The notes beneath the pieces were generated by a model that worked only from the letters and a program-made list of their open reading frames with translations, was not told the DNA's origin and did no database searches. 64,000 nucleotides of DNA from Rhodospirillaceae bacterium (GTDB lineage Bacteria; Pseudomonadota; Alphaproteobacteria; GCA-2731375), in NCBI GenBank assembly GCA_018701215.1, contig JABIWH010000001.1:1-64000 (forward strand), written 5' to 3'. The position numbers and the translations under genes were made by a program. Positions 26,718 through 35,756 of the stretch are shown here, piece after piece (the first letter of the stretch is position 1; each line of letters opens with the position of its first letter).

Positions 26718-27319
26718 CAGGCCGCATCCTCGTTGCCGGGTTCGTCATTCGGCAATTGGTGGCGGTTCATCGCCGGCAGCTGCGACAAGGAAAACAAGAT
26801 CGTCAGGGGCATGATGCCAAAAACCTTGAAACTGACCCAGGTGTCCGTCGAGGTGTTGCGCCAGACAATTTCGTTCAAGACCGCCAACAGGATAAAAAAC
26901 AAAGCCCAGCGAATCGTCAAGATCCGCCAACCCTGGTCGGTCATCCGGAACATGCTACCCATCAAGCTTTTCAAAAAAGACTTGCCCCAGAAAAGGCCGC
27001 CGAAAAGGATTATCGCGAACAAAGTGTTGACGATGGTCGGTTTCAGCTTGATGAATAACTCGTCCTGTAGAATCAAAGTCAGGCCGCCAAAAACCAAGAC
27101 GAAAACACCGGTTACCAGCGGCAGTATCGGCAACCGCCGTTCCAACAGCCAGGTAATTGTCAACGAAACCAGGATCGCCACCATGAAGACGGCGGTCGCC
27201 CAAAATATTCCGGCCTTTGCATTGGTCAGAAAAAACAGGGCCAGGGGACCGATTTCCAAGGCGAGCTTGAGAATAGGATTGGGGGCGGCGGCACTTACGG
27301 AATTTGACATGGCGAACAT
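26717..27319 (-). CDS. yciB: YciB/intracellular septation protein A family
   Basis: This roughly 200-residue inner-membrane protein has five to six hydrophobic segments and the family landmarks EIGPLALFFLTNAKAGIFWATA, LTLILQDELFIKLKPTIVN and WGKSFLKSLMG. YciB is linked to cell envelope and septation integrity in enterobacteria. The start is ATG 27319 (CAGG lies nearby) or ATG 27310; both precede SNSVSAAAPNP. It probably heads the ccm operon, since ccmA overlaps its stop by one base. rpiA diverges 62 nt away. Confidence 0.92.
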   Translation of the reverse strand: MFAMSNSVSAAAPNPILKLALEIGPLALFFLTNAKAGIFWATAVFMVAILVSLTITWLLERRLPILPLVTGVFVLVFGGLTLILQDELFIKLKPTIVNTLFAIILFGGLFWGKSFLKSLMGSMFRMTDQGWRILTIRWALFFILLAVLNEIVWRNTSTDTWVSFKVFGIMPLTILFSLSQLPAMNRHQLPNDEPGNEDAA

Positions 27320-27381
27320 ATAGCCTGGATTGTAGTGAACTGAAACGAAACTGATGACGGATATGAAAAAAGGTTGCCTGG

Positions 27382-28059
27382 ATGAGTGACAAAGCAAAAC
27401 AATTGGCGGCCGGCGCGGCGGTGGCGTTGGTCGAAGACGGAATGCGCCTTGGCATCGGCACCGGCTCCACGGCGGAGCATTTCATCCGACTCCTTGGCGA
27501 ACGGGTGCGTAACGGCTTGGCCGTGTCCGGCGTCGCAACGTCCGAACGCAGCGCCGAACTATGTCGGCAACTTGGTATCGCTTTGACGAATTTGGACGAA
27601 ACACCGGTTCTCGATTTGGCCGTCGACGGTGCGGACGAGTTCGACGGAGCGCTAAATCTGATCAAGGGTGGCGGCGGCGCGCTGTTGCGAGAAAAAATTG
27701 TTGCCGGTGCAGCGAAACGCTTCGTCGTCATCGCCGACGCCTCCAAACAAGTCGCCGTGCTGGGGGCATTTCCGCTCCCGGTCGAAATCATTCCCATGGC
27801 CAGGCAGCCATTGAGCGGCCGCCTGCAGGATATGGGCGCCGTGGTAACGCTGCGCCAGGCAGCGGACGGCAAGCCATTCCGGACGGATGAAAACCACTGG
27901 ATCCTGGATTGCGCCTTTGGCCCATCGATTGCCGATCCAGCCGGTCTGGCGCAAACCCTATCCACCTGGCCCGGTGTGGTCGAGCACGGCCTGTTTTGCG
28001 GCATGACGGAGCAGGTCTTGTTGGGCAACGATAACAACGTGGCCGTTATCACCGGCTAA
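27382..28059 (+). CDS. rpiA: Ribose-5-phosphate isomerase A
   Basis: RpiA interconverts ribose-5-phosphate and ribulose-5-phosphate. The 225 residues show the phosphate-binding GIGTGSTAEHFI (about 25-36), catalytic DGADEFDG (about 80-87), and the KGGGGALLREKIVA stretch with the conserved Lys and Glu. The length is normal. AAAAAAGG precedes the ATG. Its stop codon overlaps the stop of the convergent racemase gene within CTAA at 28056-28059. Confidence 0.96.
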   Translation: MSDKAKQLAAGAAVALVEDGMRLGIGTGSTAEHFIRLLGERVRNGLAVSGVATSERSAELCRQLGIALTNLDETPVLDLAVDGADEFDGALNLIKGGGGALLREKIVAGAAKRFVVIADASKQVAVLGAFPLPVEIIPMARQPLSGRLQDMGAVVTLRQAADGKPFRTDENHWILDCAFGPSIADPAGLAQTLSTWPGVVEHGLFCGMTEQVLLGNDNNVAVITG

Positions 28060-29255
28060 CCCGCGATATCCCGCTGCAAAATCGCCACGGGCATCTTTCC
28101 GCGATAATAAATCCGGGGAATAAAAGGATTGAGATGATTTAGCAGGCTATAGGGCATCCAACCGGCGGTTTCCGAGACCCCGGCCACGTCGTTCTCGCCC
28201 TCGCGGCTATAGACTTCAACCACATCGCCGTCCTGGACATTCAAATCAGTGGCGTCAAACAGGTAGTGGTTGAGCGAAACCGAACCGATGCAGGGCCGGA
28301 CAACGCCATCAACCAGGATTTTACCCTTGTTGGAAAGCTCGCGCGGAACCGCATCATAGAAACCTACATGCAAGGTTCCCACGCGCATGCGTTGGGGGGC
28401 CGTAAAGCGGCCAAAATAGGTCACTGAATCGCCCGCCTCGATCCATTTGAGATGCTCGATGCGCGCCTTGAAGCATAGCGCCTGACGCAATGCCAGGCCG
28501 GCCGACCGGTCCTCATGATCAAGATAAACCCCGAACAACGTCATGGCCGGGCGGACCATATCAAGCCAGGCGTCGGGACGATGAAAGATGCCATGGCTGG
28601 CGGCCAGACTGCACAGGCCGGGATTGATGCCCTTTTTCTCCAGCGCATCCATGATGGCCCGAAACCGCGCAAGAACATCCGCGTCCTGTTCCGGGTGCAG
28701 CATGAAGGTGGAGAACATGCCGCGAATTTCCAGCTGCGGCAGGGCGGCGATCTTTTCCATGAACGCCACGGCCTCGCCATGGGGCACGCCAACGCGGCGC
28801 AAGCCGGTATCGATCTTGACGAAGACACCAGCCTTCCGCCCCACTGTTTGCGCCGCCGCATTCAGTTTTCCCGCCGAATCAAGGGTATAGACCACCTGGC
28901 TGATATCCTGCACCACCGCCTGTTGGTATTGCCCGTCCGTATACAGCGCATCCATATTCATGATGCCGCAGGCCATGCCCGAGCCTCTGATCGCCAGAGC
29001 CTCGGCGGTGCGCGCCACCATGAACCAGTTGATGCCTTCCCCCGCCAGCGCCGCCACCACGGGCAGCAAGCCATGGCCATAGGCATCGTTCTTGACCACC
29101 GGCATGACCTCAACCCCCGGGCCGACACGGTTCCGGACCGTCTTCAAATTGAATGCGAGGTTATCCAGGTCGATCTCGAACCAGGCACCCAACTCGGCCA
29201 TCCGCGCCTCAATTTGCGCCGGCGCGGGTTGTTGGGAAAAAAAATGTGCCGGCAT
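28056..29255 (-). CDS. alr: Divergent alanine racemase-family protein
   Basis: This 399-residue fold-type III PLP enzyme has the cofactor Lys in VVKNDAYGHG (about residues 53-62), the KIDTGLRRVGV strand, and an active-site Tyr in VTYFGRFTA. It departs from ordinary Alr at two places: the usual YADG is FYDA, and the usual GRVSMDQ catalytic-loop stretch is GSVSLNHY, losing both Met and Asp. Racemisation of alanine is therefore not assured; serine or another amino acid is possible. The gene starts 6 nt after gcvPB, so it is the last gene of the glycine-riboswitch operon. Confidence 0.75.
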   Translation of the reverse strand: MPAHFFSQQPAPAQIEARMAELGAWFEIDLDNLAFNLKTVRNRVGPGVEVMPVVKNDAYGHGLLPVVAALAGEGINWFMVARTAEALAIRGSGMACGIMNMDALYTDGQYQQAVVQDISQVVYTLDSAGKLNAAAQTVGRKAGVFVKIDTGLRRVGVPHGEAVAFMEKIAALPQLEIRGMFSTFMLHPEQDADVLARFRAIMDALEKKGINPGLCSLAASHGIFHRPDAWLDMVRPAMTLFGVYLDHEDRSAGLALRQALCFKARIEHLKWIEAGDSVTYFGRFTAPQRMRVGTLHVGFYDAVPRELSNKGKILVDGVVRPCIGSVSLNHYLFDATDLNVQDGDVVEVYSREGENDVAGVSETAGWMPYSLLNHLNPFIPRIYYRGKMPVAILQRDIAG

Positions 29256-29261
29256 GGACTG

Positions 29262-30785
29262 TTATTCAGCCGCCTCTTTTGCTTGCGGTTGCCAACGCAG
29301 CACTGGCTTGCGCGCGGCCTGGGTTTCGTCCAGGCGCCGATATGGCGCGAGATAAGGCGCACCGGCGAAAAATTCGCTATCCCCGGCCAGGGCCCGTTGC
29401 CCCAGATGTCGCATGGAGGCAATGAACTGATCCAGGCTGGCCTTGGATTCAGATTCAGTTGGCTCCATCAACATCGCACCCGAAACCACAAGCGGGAAAT
29501 ACATGGTCATGGGATGGAAGCCTTCATCGATCATCGCCTTGGCGAAATCCAGGGTCGAGACGCCCGTGTCCTTGAGGAAGCCGTCATCGAACAAAGCCTC
29601 GTGCATGCAGGGGCCGGGAAACGAGAGCGAAAACAGATCCTGCAGGCGGGCCAGAATATAATTGGCGTTCAACACCGCATCTTCCGAGGCCTGACGCAGG
29701 CCGTCGGCGCCATGGCTGAGGATAAACGCCAGGGCGCGTACGAACATGCCCATCTGGCCATGGAAACCTTTCAAGCGGCCAAAACTGCCCGCCGTACCCA
29801 GATCTTCCGACTTCTGTTCCACCAAGGTCAGGCCATCGCCATCACGGACAACCATGGGCAGCGGCGCAAAGGGCGCCAGGGCCTCGGCCAGGACCACGGG
29901 GCCGCTGCCCGGACCGCCGCCACCGTGCGGGGTCGAAAATGTCTTATGCAGGTTCAGGTGCATGCAATCGATACCCAGATCGCCGGGCCGTACCTTGCCC
30001 ATGATGGCGTTGAAATTGGCGCCGTCACAATAGAAATAGGCGCCCACACCATGCACCGCCTCGGCGATCTCGATGATCTGGTTCTCGAACAGACCACAGG
30101 TATTGGGATTGGTCAGCATGATCGCGGCGACGCGGGGACCCAGTTTCTCTTTCAGGGCCGCGACATCGACCCGGCCCCGCTCGTCGGCGGGGATCTGTTC
30201 GATACGGTAGCCGCAGATGGCGGCGGTGGCGGGATTGGTGCCATGCGCCGACGTGGGTACCAACACCACCTCGCGGGCATCGCCCTTGGCCTCCAACGCG
30301 GCCCGAATGGTCATCAGACCGCAAAGTTCACCATGGGCGCCCGCGGCGGGCGACATGGCGACCGCCGGCATGCCGGTCAAGGTTATCAGCCATTCCGCCA
30401 GGCTATCGATCAGTTCCAGGGCGCCTTGTACGGTTTCCACCGGCTGCATGGGATGCAGGTCGGCAAAGCCCGGCAACCGCGCCATTTTCTCGTTCAGGCG
30501 CGGATTGTGCTTCATGGTGCAGGAGCCCAGGGGATAGAGCCCGGCATCAATGGCAAAGTTGTTGCGCGACAGACGCACGAAGTGGCGTATCACCTGGGGT
30601 TCCGACAGACCGGGCAGGCCAATGGGCGCGGTGCGTTCCAGACCGCCCAGGCGGTTCGGCAGATCGGGCGCTTGCTCCAGATCAACGCCGCAACGGCCGG
30701 GGCTATCAAGTTCAAAGATCAGCGTCTCAGCCAGGTCCAGGCCGCGGTGGCCGCTGTTGGTCGTAACGGTTTCGGGGCCAGCCAT
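29262..30785 (-). CDS. gcvPB: Glycine dehydrogenase (decarboxylating) subunit 2
   Basis: This is the PLP-binding half of the split P-protein, which decarboxylates glycine and transfers the aminomethyl group to lipoyl-GcvH. The 507 residues include NNFAIDAGLYPLGSCTMKHNP, the SAHGTNPATAAICG segment, and the PLP Lys in LNLHKTFSTPHGGGGPGSGP (about residues 262-281). Length fits the family. It overlaps gcvPA by one base and is followed by the racemase-like gene. Confidence 0.96.
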   Translation of the reverse strand: MAGPETVTTNSGHRGLDLAETLIFELDSPGRCGVDLEQAPDLPNRLGGLERTAPIGLPGLSEPQVIRHFVRLSRNNFAIDAGLYPLGSCTMKHNPRLNEKMARLPGFADLHPMQPVETVQGALELIDSLAEWLITLTGMPAVAMSPAAGAHGELCGLMTIRAALEAKGDAREVVLVPTSAHGTNPATAAICGYRIEQIPADERGRVDVAALKEKLGPRVAAIMLTNPNTCGLFENQIIEIAEAVHGVGAYFYCDGANFNAIMGKVRPGDLGIDCMHLNLHKTFSTPHGGGGPGSGPVVLAEALAPFAPLPMVVRDGDGLTLVEQKSEDLGTAGSFGRLKGFHGQMGMFVRALAFILSHGADGLRQASEDAVLNANYILARLQDLFSLSFPGPCMHEALFDDGFLKDTGVSTLDFAKAMIDEGFHPMTMYFPLVVSGAMLMEPTESESKASLDQFIASMRHLGQRALAGDSEFFAGAPYLAPYRRLDETQAARKPVLRWQPQAKEAAE

Positions 30786-32128
30786 TACAGCACCTCCCGC
30801 AGGGCATTAATTAAAGCCGCCACGTCCTCATCCGTGTTGGTCTCGGTGGTCGCGACCAGCAACAGATCGGCCATCGCGGGATTGTCGGGATAAAGCCGGC
30901 TGAGGGGAACGCCGGCAAGAATGCCGCGCGGCACCAGATCCTCCACCACCTCCGCCGCCGGGCGGGGCAGGCGCACGGTGAATTCGTTGAAGAAACTGTC
31001 GTTCAGGACTTCAACCCCATCCAGGTCCGCCAGATGATCCGCCAGGGCCACGGCGCGGCCGTGATTGATCTGAGCCAACTGGCGCAGGCCGGTTTCGCCC
31101 AGCAAGGATAGATGGATACAAAAAGCCAGTGCGCAAAGGCCCGAGTTGGTGCAGATATTCGACGTCGCCTTCTCGCGCCGAATATGCTGTTCCCGCGTCG
31201 ACAATGTCAGCACGTAACCGCGCCGGCCGGCCTCATCCACGGTCTCGCCACACAAACGGCCCGGCATCTGCCGCACGTACTTTTGCCGCGTTGCAAACAG
31301 GCCCAGATAAGGTCCGCCAAAGTTCAAGGCGTTGCCGATGGACTGCCCCTCGGCCACCACGATGTCAGCGCCCATTTCACCGGGCGAGGTCAAGGCGCCC
31401 AGCGAAACCACTTCCGTTACCACGACCACAAGCAAGGCGCCCTTGTCGTGCGCCGCCTCCGCCAAGGCGCGGAGATCATGCAAACGGCCAAACAGATCCG
31501 GCGTCTGGATCACAATACAGGCGGTCTCCCCATCGATCAGGGCCGCCATGTCTTCGAACGCGTCCGGATCGGCCGGACGGGCATCGATCTCGAATTGAAT
31601 AAACTGGACGGCGGTCTCGGCTGCTTCCCGGTAGTGGGGATGCAGGCCGCCGCAAAGGATGGCTTTGTCGCGCTTGGTCACCCGATGCGCCATCAGGACC
31701 GCTTCAGCGCAGGCCGAGGCGCCGTCGTACATGGAGGCATTGGCCACATCCATGCCTGTCAACATCGCCACCTGGGTCTGAAATTCGAACAGATAGTGCA
31801 AGGTGCCTTGGCTGACTTCCGGCTGGTAGGGGGTATAGGCGGTGAGGAATTCGGAACGCTGGATCAAATGATCCACCGCCGCCGGCACATGGTGGCGATA
31901 GGCGCCGGCACCGAGGAAGGACGCCGCCGATCCCATGGGCATGTTACGGCCCGCCATGGCTGTCAGAGCACGCTCGACCACCATTTCACCGGCGTGCATC
32001 GGCAGATCCAGCGGCGCATCCAACAAGACCTGGCTGGGTACGTCGGCGAACAGATCGTCGATATTCTTGACACCAATGGCTGCCAGCATGGCCTGGCGGT
32101 CCGCCGGGGTATGGGGCAGATAACGCAT
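30785..32128 (-). CDS. gcvPA: Glycine dehydrogenase (decarboxylating) subunit 1
   Basis: This 447-residue protein is the N-terminal half of the P-protein, a degenerate PLP-fold partner of GcvPB. It begins MRYLPHTPADRQAML and contains YTPYQPEVSQGTLHYLFEFQTQ (about 96-117), NASMYDG and GGPYLGLFATRQKYVRQMPGRLCG, all typical of GcvPA. The start overlaps the gcvH stop by one base (TAATG), so translation is coupled. Confidence 0.96.
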   Translation of the reverse strand: MRYLPHTPADRQAMLAAIGVKNIDDLFADVPSQVLLDAPLDLPMHAGEMVVERALTAMAGRNMPMGSAASFLGAGAYRHHVPAAVDHLIQRSEFLTAYTPYQPEVSQGTLHYLFEFQTQVAMLTGMDVANASMYDGASACAEAVLMAHRVTKRDKAILCGGLHPHYREAAETAVQFIQFEIDARPADPDAFEDMAALIDGETACIVIQTPDLFGRLHDLRALAEAAHDKGALLVVVVTEVVSLGALTSPGEMGADIVVAEGQSIGNALNFGGPYLGLFATRQKYVRQMPGRLCGETVDEAGRRGYVLTLSTREQHIRREKATSNICTNSGLCALAFCIHLSLLGETGLRQLAQINHGRAVALADHLADLDGVEVLNDSFFNEFTVRLPRPAAEVVEDLVPRGILAGVPLSRLYPDNPAMADLLLVATTETNTDEDVAALINALREVL

Positions 32129-32505
32129 TAACTCTGCCCCGCGACCAGGGCGTCATAGGCCGCCTTGTCCATCAGGTTTTCCAATTCATCCATCGCGCTG
32201 ATACGGATCTTGAAGAACCAGCCGTCACCCATGGCATCAACATTCACCTTGGCGGGATCGTCGGTCAATTCATCGTTGCTTTCGATGACCTCTCCACTGA
32301 CGGGGGCATAAAGTTCGGAAGCCGCCTTGACCGACTCGACGACCGCGATCTCGTCATTCTGGACCACCTCGCGGCCGGCCTCGGGCAATTCCACATAGAC
32401 GATATCGCCCAATTGCTCCTGTGCGAATTCAGTGATGCCGCAGGTGCCGATATCACCTTCAACCAGGATCCATTCATGGTCTTCGGTAAAGTAAATATTG
32501 CTCAT
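32128..32505 (-). CDS. gcvH: Glycine cleavage system H protein
   Basis: GcvH is the lipoyl carrier that shuttles the aminomethyl intermediate between the P, T and L proteins. The 125 residues carry the lipoylated Lys in VESVKAASELYAPVSG (about residue 60) and the N-terminal FTEDHEW signature. A GAGGAGAT site precedes the ATG. The L protein is not encoded here and is probably shared with other dehydrogenase complexes. Confidence 0.97.
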   Translation of the reverse strand: MSNIYFTEDHEWILVEGDIGTCGITEFAQEQLGDIVYVELPEAGREVVQNDEIAVVESVKAASELYAPVSGEVIESNDELTDDPAKVNVDAMGDGWFFKIRISAMDELENLMDKAAYDALVAGQS

Positions 32506-32539
32506 GGTCTCGATCTCCTCACGATTCTTGGTTTATCCC

Positions 32540-33661
32540 TTAGCCGCGATAATAGTTGGCTGCCACGAAAGGCATTTTGGCGACGCGGGCCGGCAGGGTC
32601 TTGCCACGCACCACCAGGCCCACGGGGGTGTCGGCAGCTGCATGCTCGGTATGGACATAGCCCATGGCGAGGGGGCCGCCGAGGCTGGGCCCGAAGCCGC
32701 CCGAGGTCACGACGCCGATATCAGCGCCATCGCTGTCGACAATCACGGCACCCTCGCGCGCCGGCGCCCGGCCTTCAGGCAGGATACCGACCCGCTTGCG
32801 GGCGGGGCCGTCGCGCAATTGGGCCTGGATGACGGCAGCACCGGGGAAGCCGCCCGTCTGACGGCGGCGCTTTTGGATGGACCAGTTCAAGCCGGCCTCG
32901 ATGGGCGTTATCGTGGTATCTATGTCGTGGCCATGCAGGCACAGGCCGGCTTCCAGACGCAGGCTGTCGCGGGCGCCCAAGCCAATTGCCTCGACCTCAT
33001 CCTGGGCCAGCAACAGCCGGGCCAGTTCCTCCGCCTGCTCGGCGGGCAAAGAAATTTCGAAGCCGTCCTCGCCGGTATAGCCGGAGCGGGCAACATAGCA
33101 ATCCAGGCCGCCGACCGTAATCGCCCTGGAAGTCATGAACAACAGCGTTTCCGCGCCCGGCGCCAGTCGGGCCATCACGGCGGCCGCGGCGGGTCCTTGC
33201 AGGGCCAGCAGGGCATCCTCGGTCCGATGTTCCACCGTGATGCCGCCAGGCAAGGCGGCCTGCATATGGGCCAAATCGCCATCCTTGTTGGCGCCGTTGA
33301 CCACCAGATACAGATAGTCGCCGGCATTGGTCAGCATCAGATCATCAATGATGCCGCCCTGATCGTTGGTCAATTGGCTATAGCGCATGGCGCCGGGTGC
33401 CAGGTTGGCGACATCCGCCGGCAGCAGGCTTTCCAGAGCCTCGGCCCGGCCCGGCCCGTGCAAGCGCACTTGCCCCATGTGCGAGACATCAAACAGGCCG
33501 GCGGCGGCGCGGGTGTGTTTATGTTCGCCCAGCACGCCCAAGGGAAAATTCACCGCCATCTCATAACCGGCGAAAGGCACCATCTTGCCCCCCAACGCCA
33601 CTTGCAAGGCATGCAAGGGCGTCGTCTTGAGCGCTTCGTCAGCAATCGGCGGATTATTCAT
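32540..33661 (-). CDS. gcvT: Glycine cleavage system T protein (aminomethyltransferase)
   Basis: GcvT releases ammonia and gives methylene-tetrahydrofolate. The 373 residues include FAGYEMAVNFP (about 29), DVSHMGQVRLHGP, the conserved Asp/Glu folate region ARSGYTGEDGFEI and LRLEAGLCLHGHDID. The start at ATG 33661 follows GGAGGACCGG; an ATG ten codons upstream has no such site. It is the first gene of the riboswitch-controlled operon. Confidence 0.95.
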   Translation of the reverse strand: MNNPPIADEALKTTPLHALQVALGGKMVPFAGYEMAVNFPLGVLGEHKHTRAAAGLFDVSHMGQVRLHGPGRAEALESLLPADVANLAPGAMRYSQLTNDQGGIIDDLMLTNAGDYLYLVVNGANKDGDLAHMQAALPGGITVEHRTEDALLALQGPAAAAVMARLAPGAETLLFMTSRAITVGGLDCYVARSGYTGEDGFEISLPAEQAEELARLLLAQDEVEAIGLGARDSLRLEAGLCLHGHDIDTTITPIEAGLNWSIQKRRRQTGGFPGAAVIQAQLRDGPARKRVGILPEGRAPAREGAVIVDSDGADIGVVTSGGFGPSLGGPLAMGYVHTEHAAADTPVGLVVRGKTLPARVAKMPFVAANYYRG

Positions 33662-33727
33662 CCGGTCCTCCAACAAACTTCGGCGCGGCACCCACCATCA
33701 AGATTCCTGTGGATTCCACCGCCCCCA

Positions 33728-33975
33728 ATCTGTCGTCGGACCTGAGAGAGTTCGTCCCGCCATAACCTGATCGGCGAAACTTAGCCCCTTCGGTGAAGCG
33801 CGTTATCAGCGTTCGGGACGATCTGCCCTAAACGCATCCGTGGTCGCGCCTGCTTTCCAGAGTGACATCCCCTCGCGGTCCATGGGCCTGAGAGTTTGCG
33901 GGGTGCTTGCTCCTTCGGCGCCGGCCTGCTTAATCGGCCGGGCTCTCCCGCGAGGTTCATCTGTCTGGCCGTTCC
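33728..33975 (-). promoter_or_regulatory. Tandem glycine riboswitch
   Basis: The leader of gcvT, read on the minus strand, holds two glycine aptamers. The first (about 33975-33845) has CGCCGAAGGAGCAAGC and AACTCTCAGG cores. The second (about 33840-33728) has CACCGAAGGGGCTAAG and AACTCTCTCAGG. These CCGAAGG and CTCTCAGG pairs are the diagnostic gcvT-motif elements. Glycine binding normally turns on the cleavage operon in bacteria with this arrangement. The expression platform lies in the 66 nt between the second aptamer and the gcvT ATG. Boundaries are approximate. Confidence 0.93.
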
Positions 33976-34011
33976 AGCCGGCACCACAAACCGGCAACGA
34001 ACGGTGCCGGA

Positions 34012-34039
34012 ATGATAGGCGGCGGCGGCGCAGAGTCAA
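34012..34039 (-). promoter_or_regulatory. Promoter of the glycine cleavage operon
   Basis: On the minus strand TTGACT (34039-34034) and TATCAT (34017-34012) each match five of six sigma-70 consensus bases, with a 16-bp spacer. The predicted start of transcription near 34005 places the riboswitch about 30 nt into the leader, as expected. Confidence 0.8.
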
Positions 34040-34127
34040 CGATCCATTGCCAAGCCACGGGCAAACCCATAAATCATGCGGCATTGCATGGATTGGCACG
34101 CCGCAAGGCTGGCCGACAAACGGTGGA

Positions 34128-34673
34128 TTAGTAGCGTTGGCCGCGATTCTGCTGCAATTGCTGCTCGGTCACCTGCAGGCCAACGATAATTTCGTACTCC
34201 GGCCCGTGTTCGCCCTCTTGCAAAAAGACCGTCTGATCAATCTCCTCCCGCACGCCGGCACGCCGGCGCCCGTCGCGGAATTCAATCTCGCTGTCAAAGT
34301 TCTTTTTGGCGATGATGTTCTGCGCCCCATCGATCACCGCGACAAAAAACGGCACCTGCGCATTGGCGCCGCCAAATGCCGGACCGCGCTGGGCGACAAT
34401 ATCGATCATGGCCTCGACCCGGACACGGCCATCGGCATACTTGCAGCCCCATTTAACATCTTGTACACGGGCCTCGAACAGCACATCGGTCAGATCGCGG
34501 CCCGGGCCATCCCGGTATCGGGTCATCTTGGCCGCATCATTGAGCAGAGCGACATTCGGACAGGGCTTCGGACTATTTGGCTGGAACATGCTACAGGCCG
34601 ACAACAGCAATGCGCCGAGACAAATCAGTGCGGTGGCTCCGCTGAGGCTGCGCGTTATTTTCATATTTTCCAT
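34128..34673 (-). CDS. Predicted outer-membrane or periplasmic lipoprotein
   Basis: This 181-residue protein has a lipoprotein signal peptide with lipobox LLLSAC (Cys at about residue 27) followed by a soluble domain with no motif I recognise. Ser and Met follow the Cys, and no Asp stands at position +2. The C-terminus is Gln-rich. ATG 34673 and ATG 34664 are both possible; GGAAAAT just before the second favours it slightly. It diverges from ispH and is not obviously linked to the gcv genes. Confidence 0.8.
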   Translation of the reverse strand: MENMKITRSLSGATALICLGALLLSACSMFQPNSPKPCPNVALLNDAAKMTRYRDGPGRDLTDVLFEARVQDVKWGCKYADGRVRVEAMIDIVAQRGPAFGGANAQVPFFVAVIDGAQNIIAKKNFDSEIEFRDGRRRAGVREEIDQTVFLQEGEHGPEYEIIVGLQVTEQQLQQNRGQRY

Positions 34674-34766
34674 GCCAATTTGTACCAGAGCCTATTCGGA
34701 GTATATAGGGTCATTCGATGTTGCGGCCATTCTATAAGGGTGCCATACGGCTAATATGCGGACAGC

Positions 34767-35732
34767 ATGAACGAAACAAGTAAACAACCAATCACCATCC
34801 TGCTGGCGGCGCCGCGCGGCTTTTGCGCCGGCGTGGACCGGGCCATTCAAATCGTTGAATTGGCGCTGGAACGCTATGGCAAGCCGATCTACGTGCGTCA
34901 CGAGATCGTTCATAACCGCTATGTGGTTGAAGGCCTGGAGCGGCGCGGCGCGATTTTCGTCGATGAACTGGATCAGGTGCCCGACGGCGGCAGGGTCATC
35001 TTTTCCGCCCACGGCGTGGCCAAAGCCGTGCCCGAGGCTGCCAGGGCCCGGGGTCTGTCGTTTATGGATGCGACCTGCCCGCTGGTGACCAAGGTGCACC
35101 GCGAGGCTGAGAACCATCACGCCAAGGGCCGCCATGTGGTGATGCTGGGTCATGCCGGCCACCCGGAAGCCGTGGGCACCATGGGGCAACTACCGTCCGG
35201 CGAAATTACCCTTTTGCAATCGGCGGACGAAGCCGCTGCCTTCACACCGCCGGTTGATGCGCAAATCGCCTACATTACGCAAACCACCCTTTCGGTGGAT
35301 GATACCGCGGCCGCTGTCGAGGTTTTGAGCGAGCGTTTTCCGGACCTGGCGGGCCCACGCAAGGGTGACATTTGCTACGCCACCACCAACCGCCAGGCGG
35401 CGGTCAAAGCCATCGCCGGGCGCTGTGACAGCCTGTTCGTGATCGGCGCGCCAAATTCCTCGAATTCCAAGCGCCTGGTAGAGGTGGCGGACGGCGCCGG
35501 CTGCCGCTACAGCCGACTGATCCAGCGCGCGGGGGACATTGTCTGGGCCGATTTGGTGGGGCAGAATTGTATTGGTATTTCCGCCGGCGCCTCAGCGCCG
35601 GAAGTACTGGTGGAAGAAGTCCTGGACGCCTTCCGCGAACGCTTTACCGTGACCATTGAACAGGTCACCGTGGCGAACGAAGATATGGAATTCAAATTGC
35701 CGGCCGAACTACGCGCGCCGGAAAAAGTCTGA
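34767..35732 (+). CDS. ispH: 4-hydroxy-3-methylbut-2-enyl diphosphate reductase
   Basis: IspH performs the last step of the non-mevalonate isoprenoid pathway, making IPP and DMAPP. All three iron-sulfur cysteines are visible in RGFCAGVDRAIQIVE, DATCPLVTKVH and DICYATTNRQ. The catalytic Glu lies in the TQTTLSVDDT region neighbourhood and the substrate-binding SSNSKRLVEVA motif is present. Length (321) is normal. It leads a rightward group ispH-thrB-rnhA-M20, a common alphaproteobacterial order for the first three. Confidence 0.97.
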   Translation: MNETSKQPITILLAAPRGFCAGVDRAIQIVELALERYGKPIYVRHEIVHNRYVVEGLERRGAIFVDELDQVPDGGRVIFSAHGVAKAVPEAARARGLSFMDATCPLVTKVHREAENHHAKGRHVVMLGHAGHPEAVGTMGQLPSGEITLLQSADEAAAFTPPVDAQIAYITQTTLSVDDTAAAVEVLSERFPDLAGPRKGDICYATTNRQAAVKAIAGRCDSLFVIGAPNSSNSKRLVEVADGAGCRYSRLIQRAGDIVWADLVGQNCIGISAGASAPEVLVEEVLDAFRERFTVTIEQVTVANEDMEFKLPAELRAPEKV

Positions 35733-35756
35733 CGGGGCGGCAGGGCATTAACGATC

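Noticed and set aside
28515..30893. A 792-codon open frame on the plus strand across the racemase and gcvPB genes
   Set aside because: It lies antisense to two well-identified genes, is His/Gln/Arg-rich as expected from the complement of GC-rich codons, and has no family motifs.
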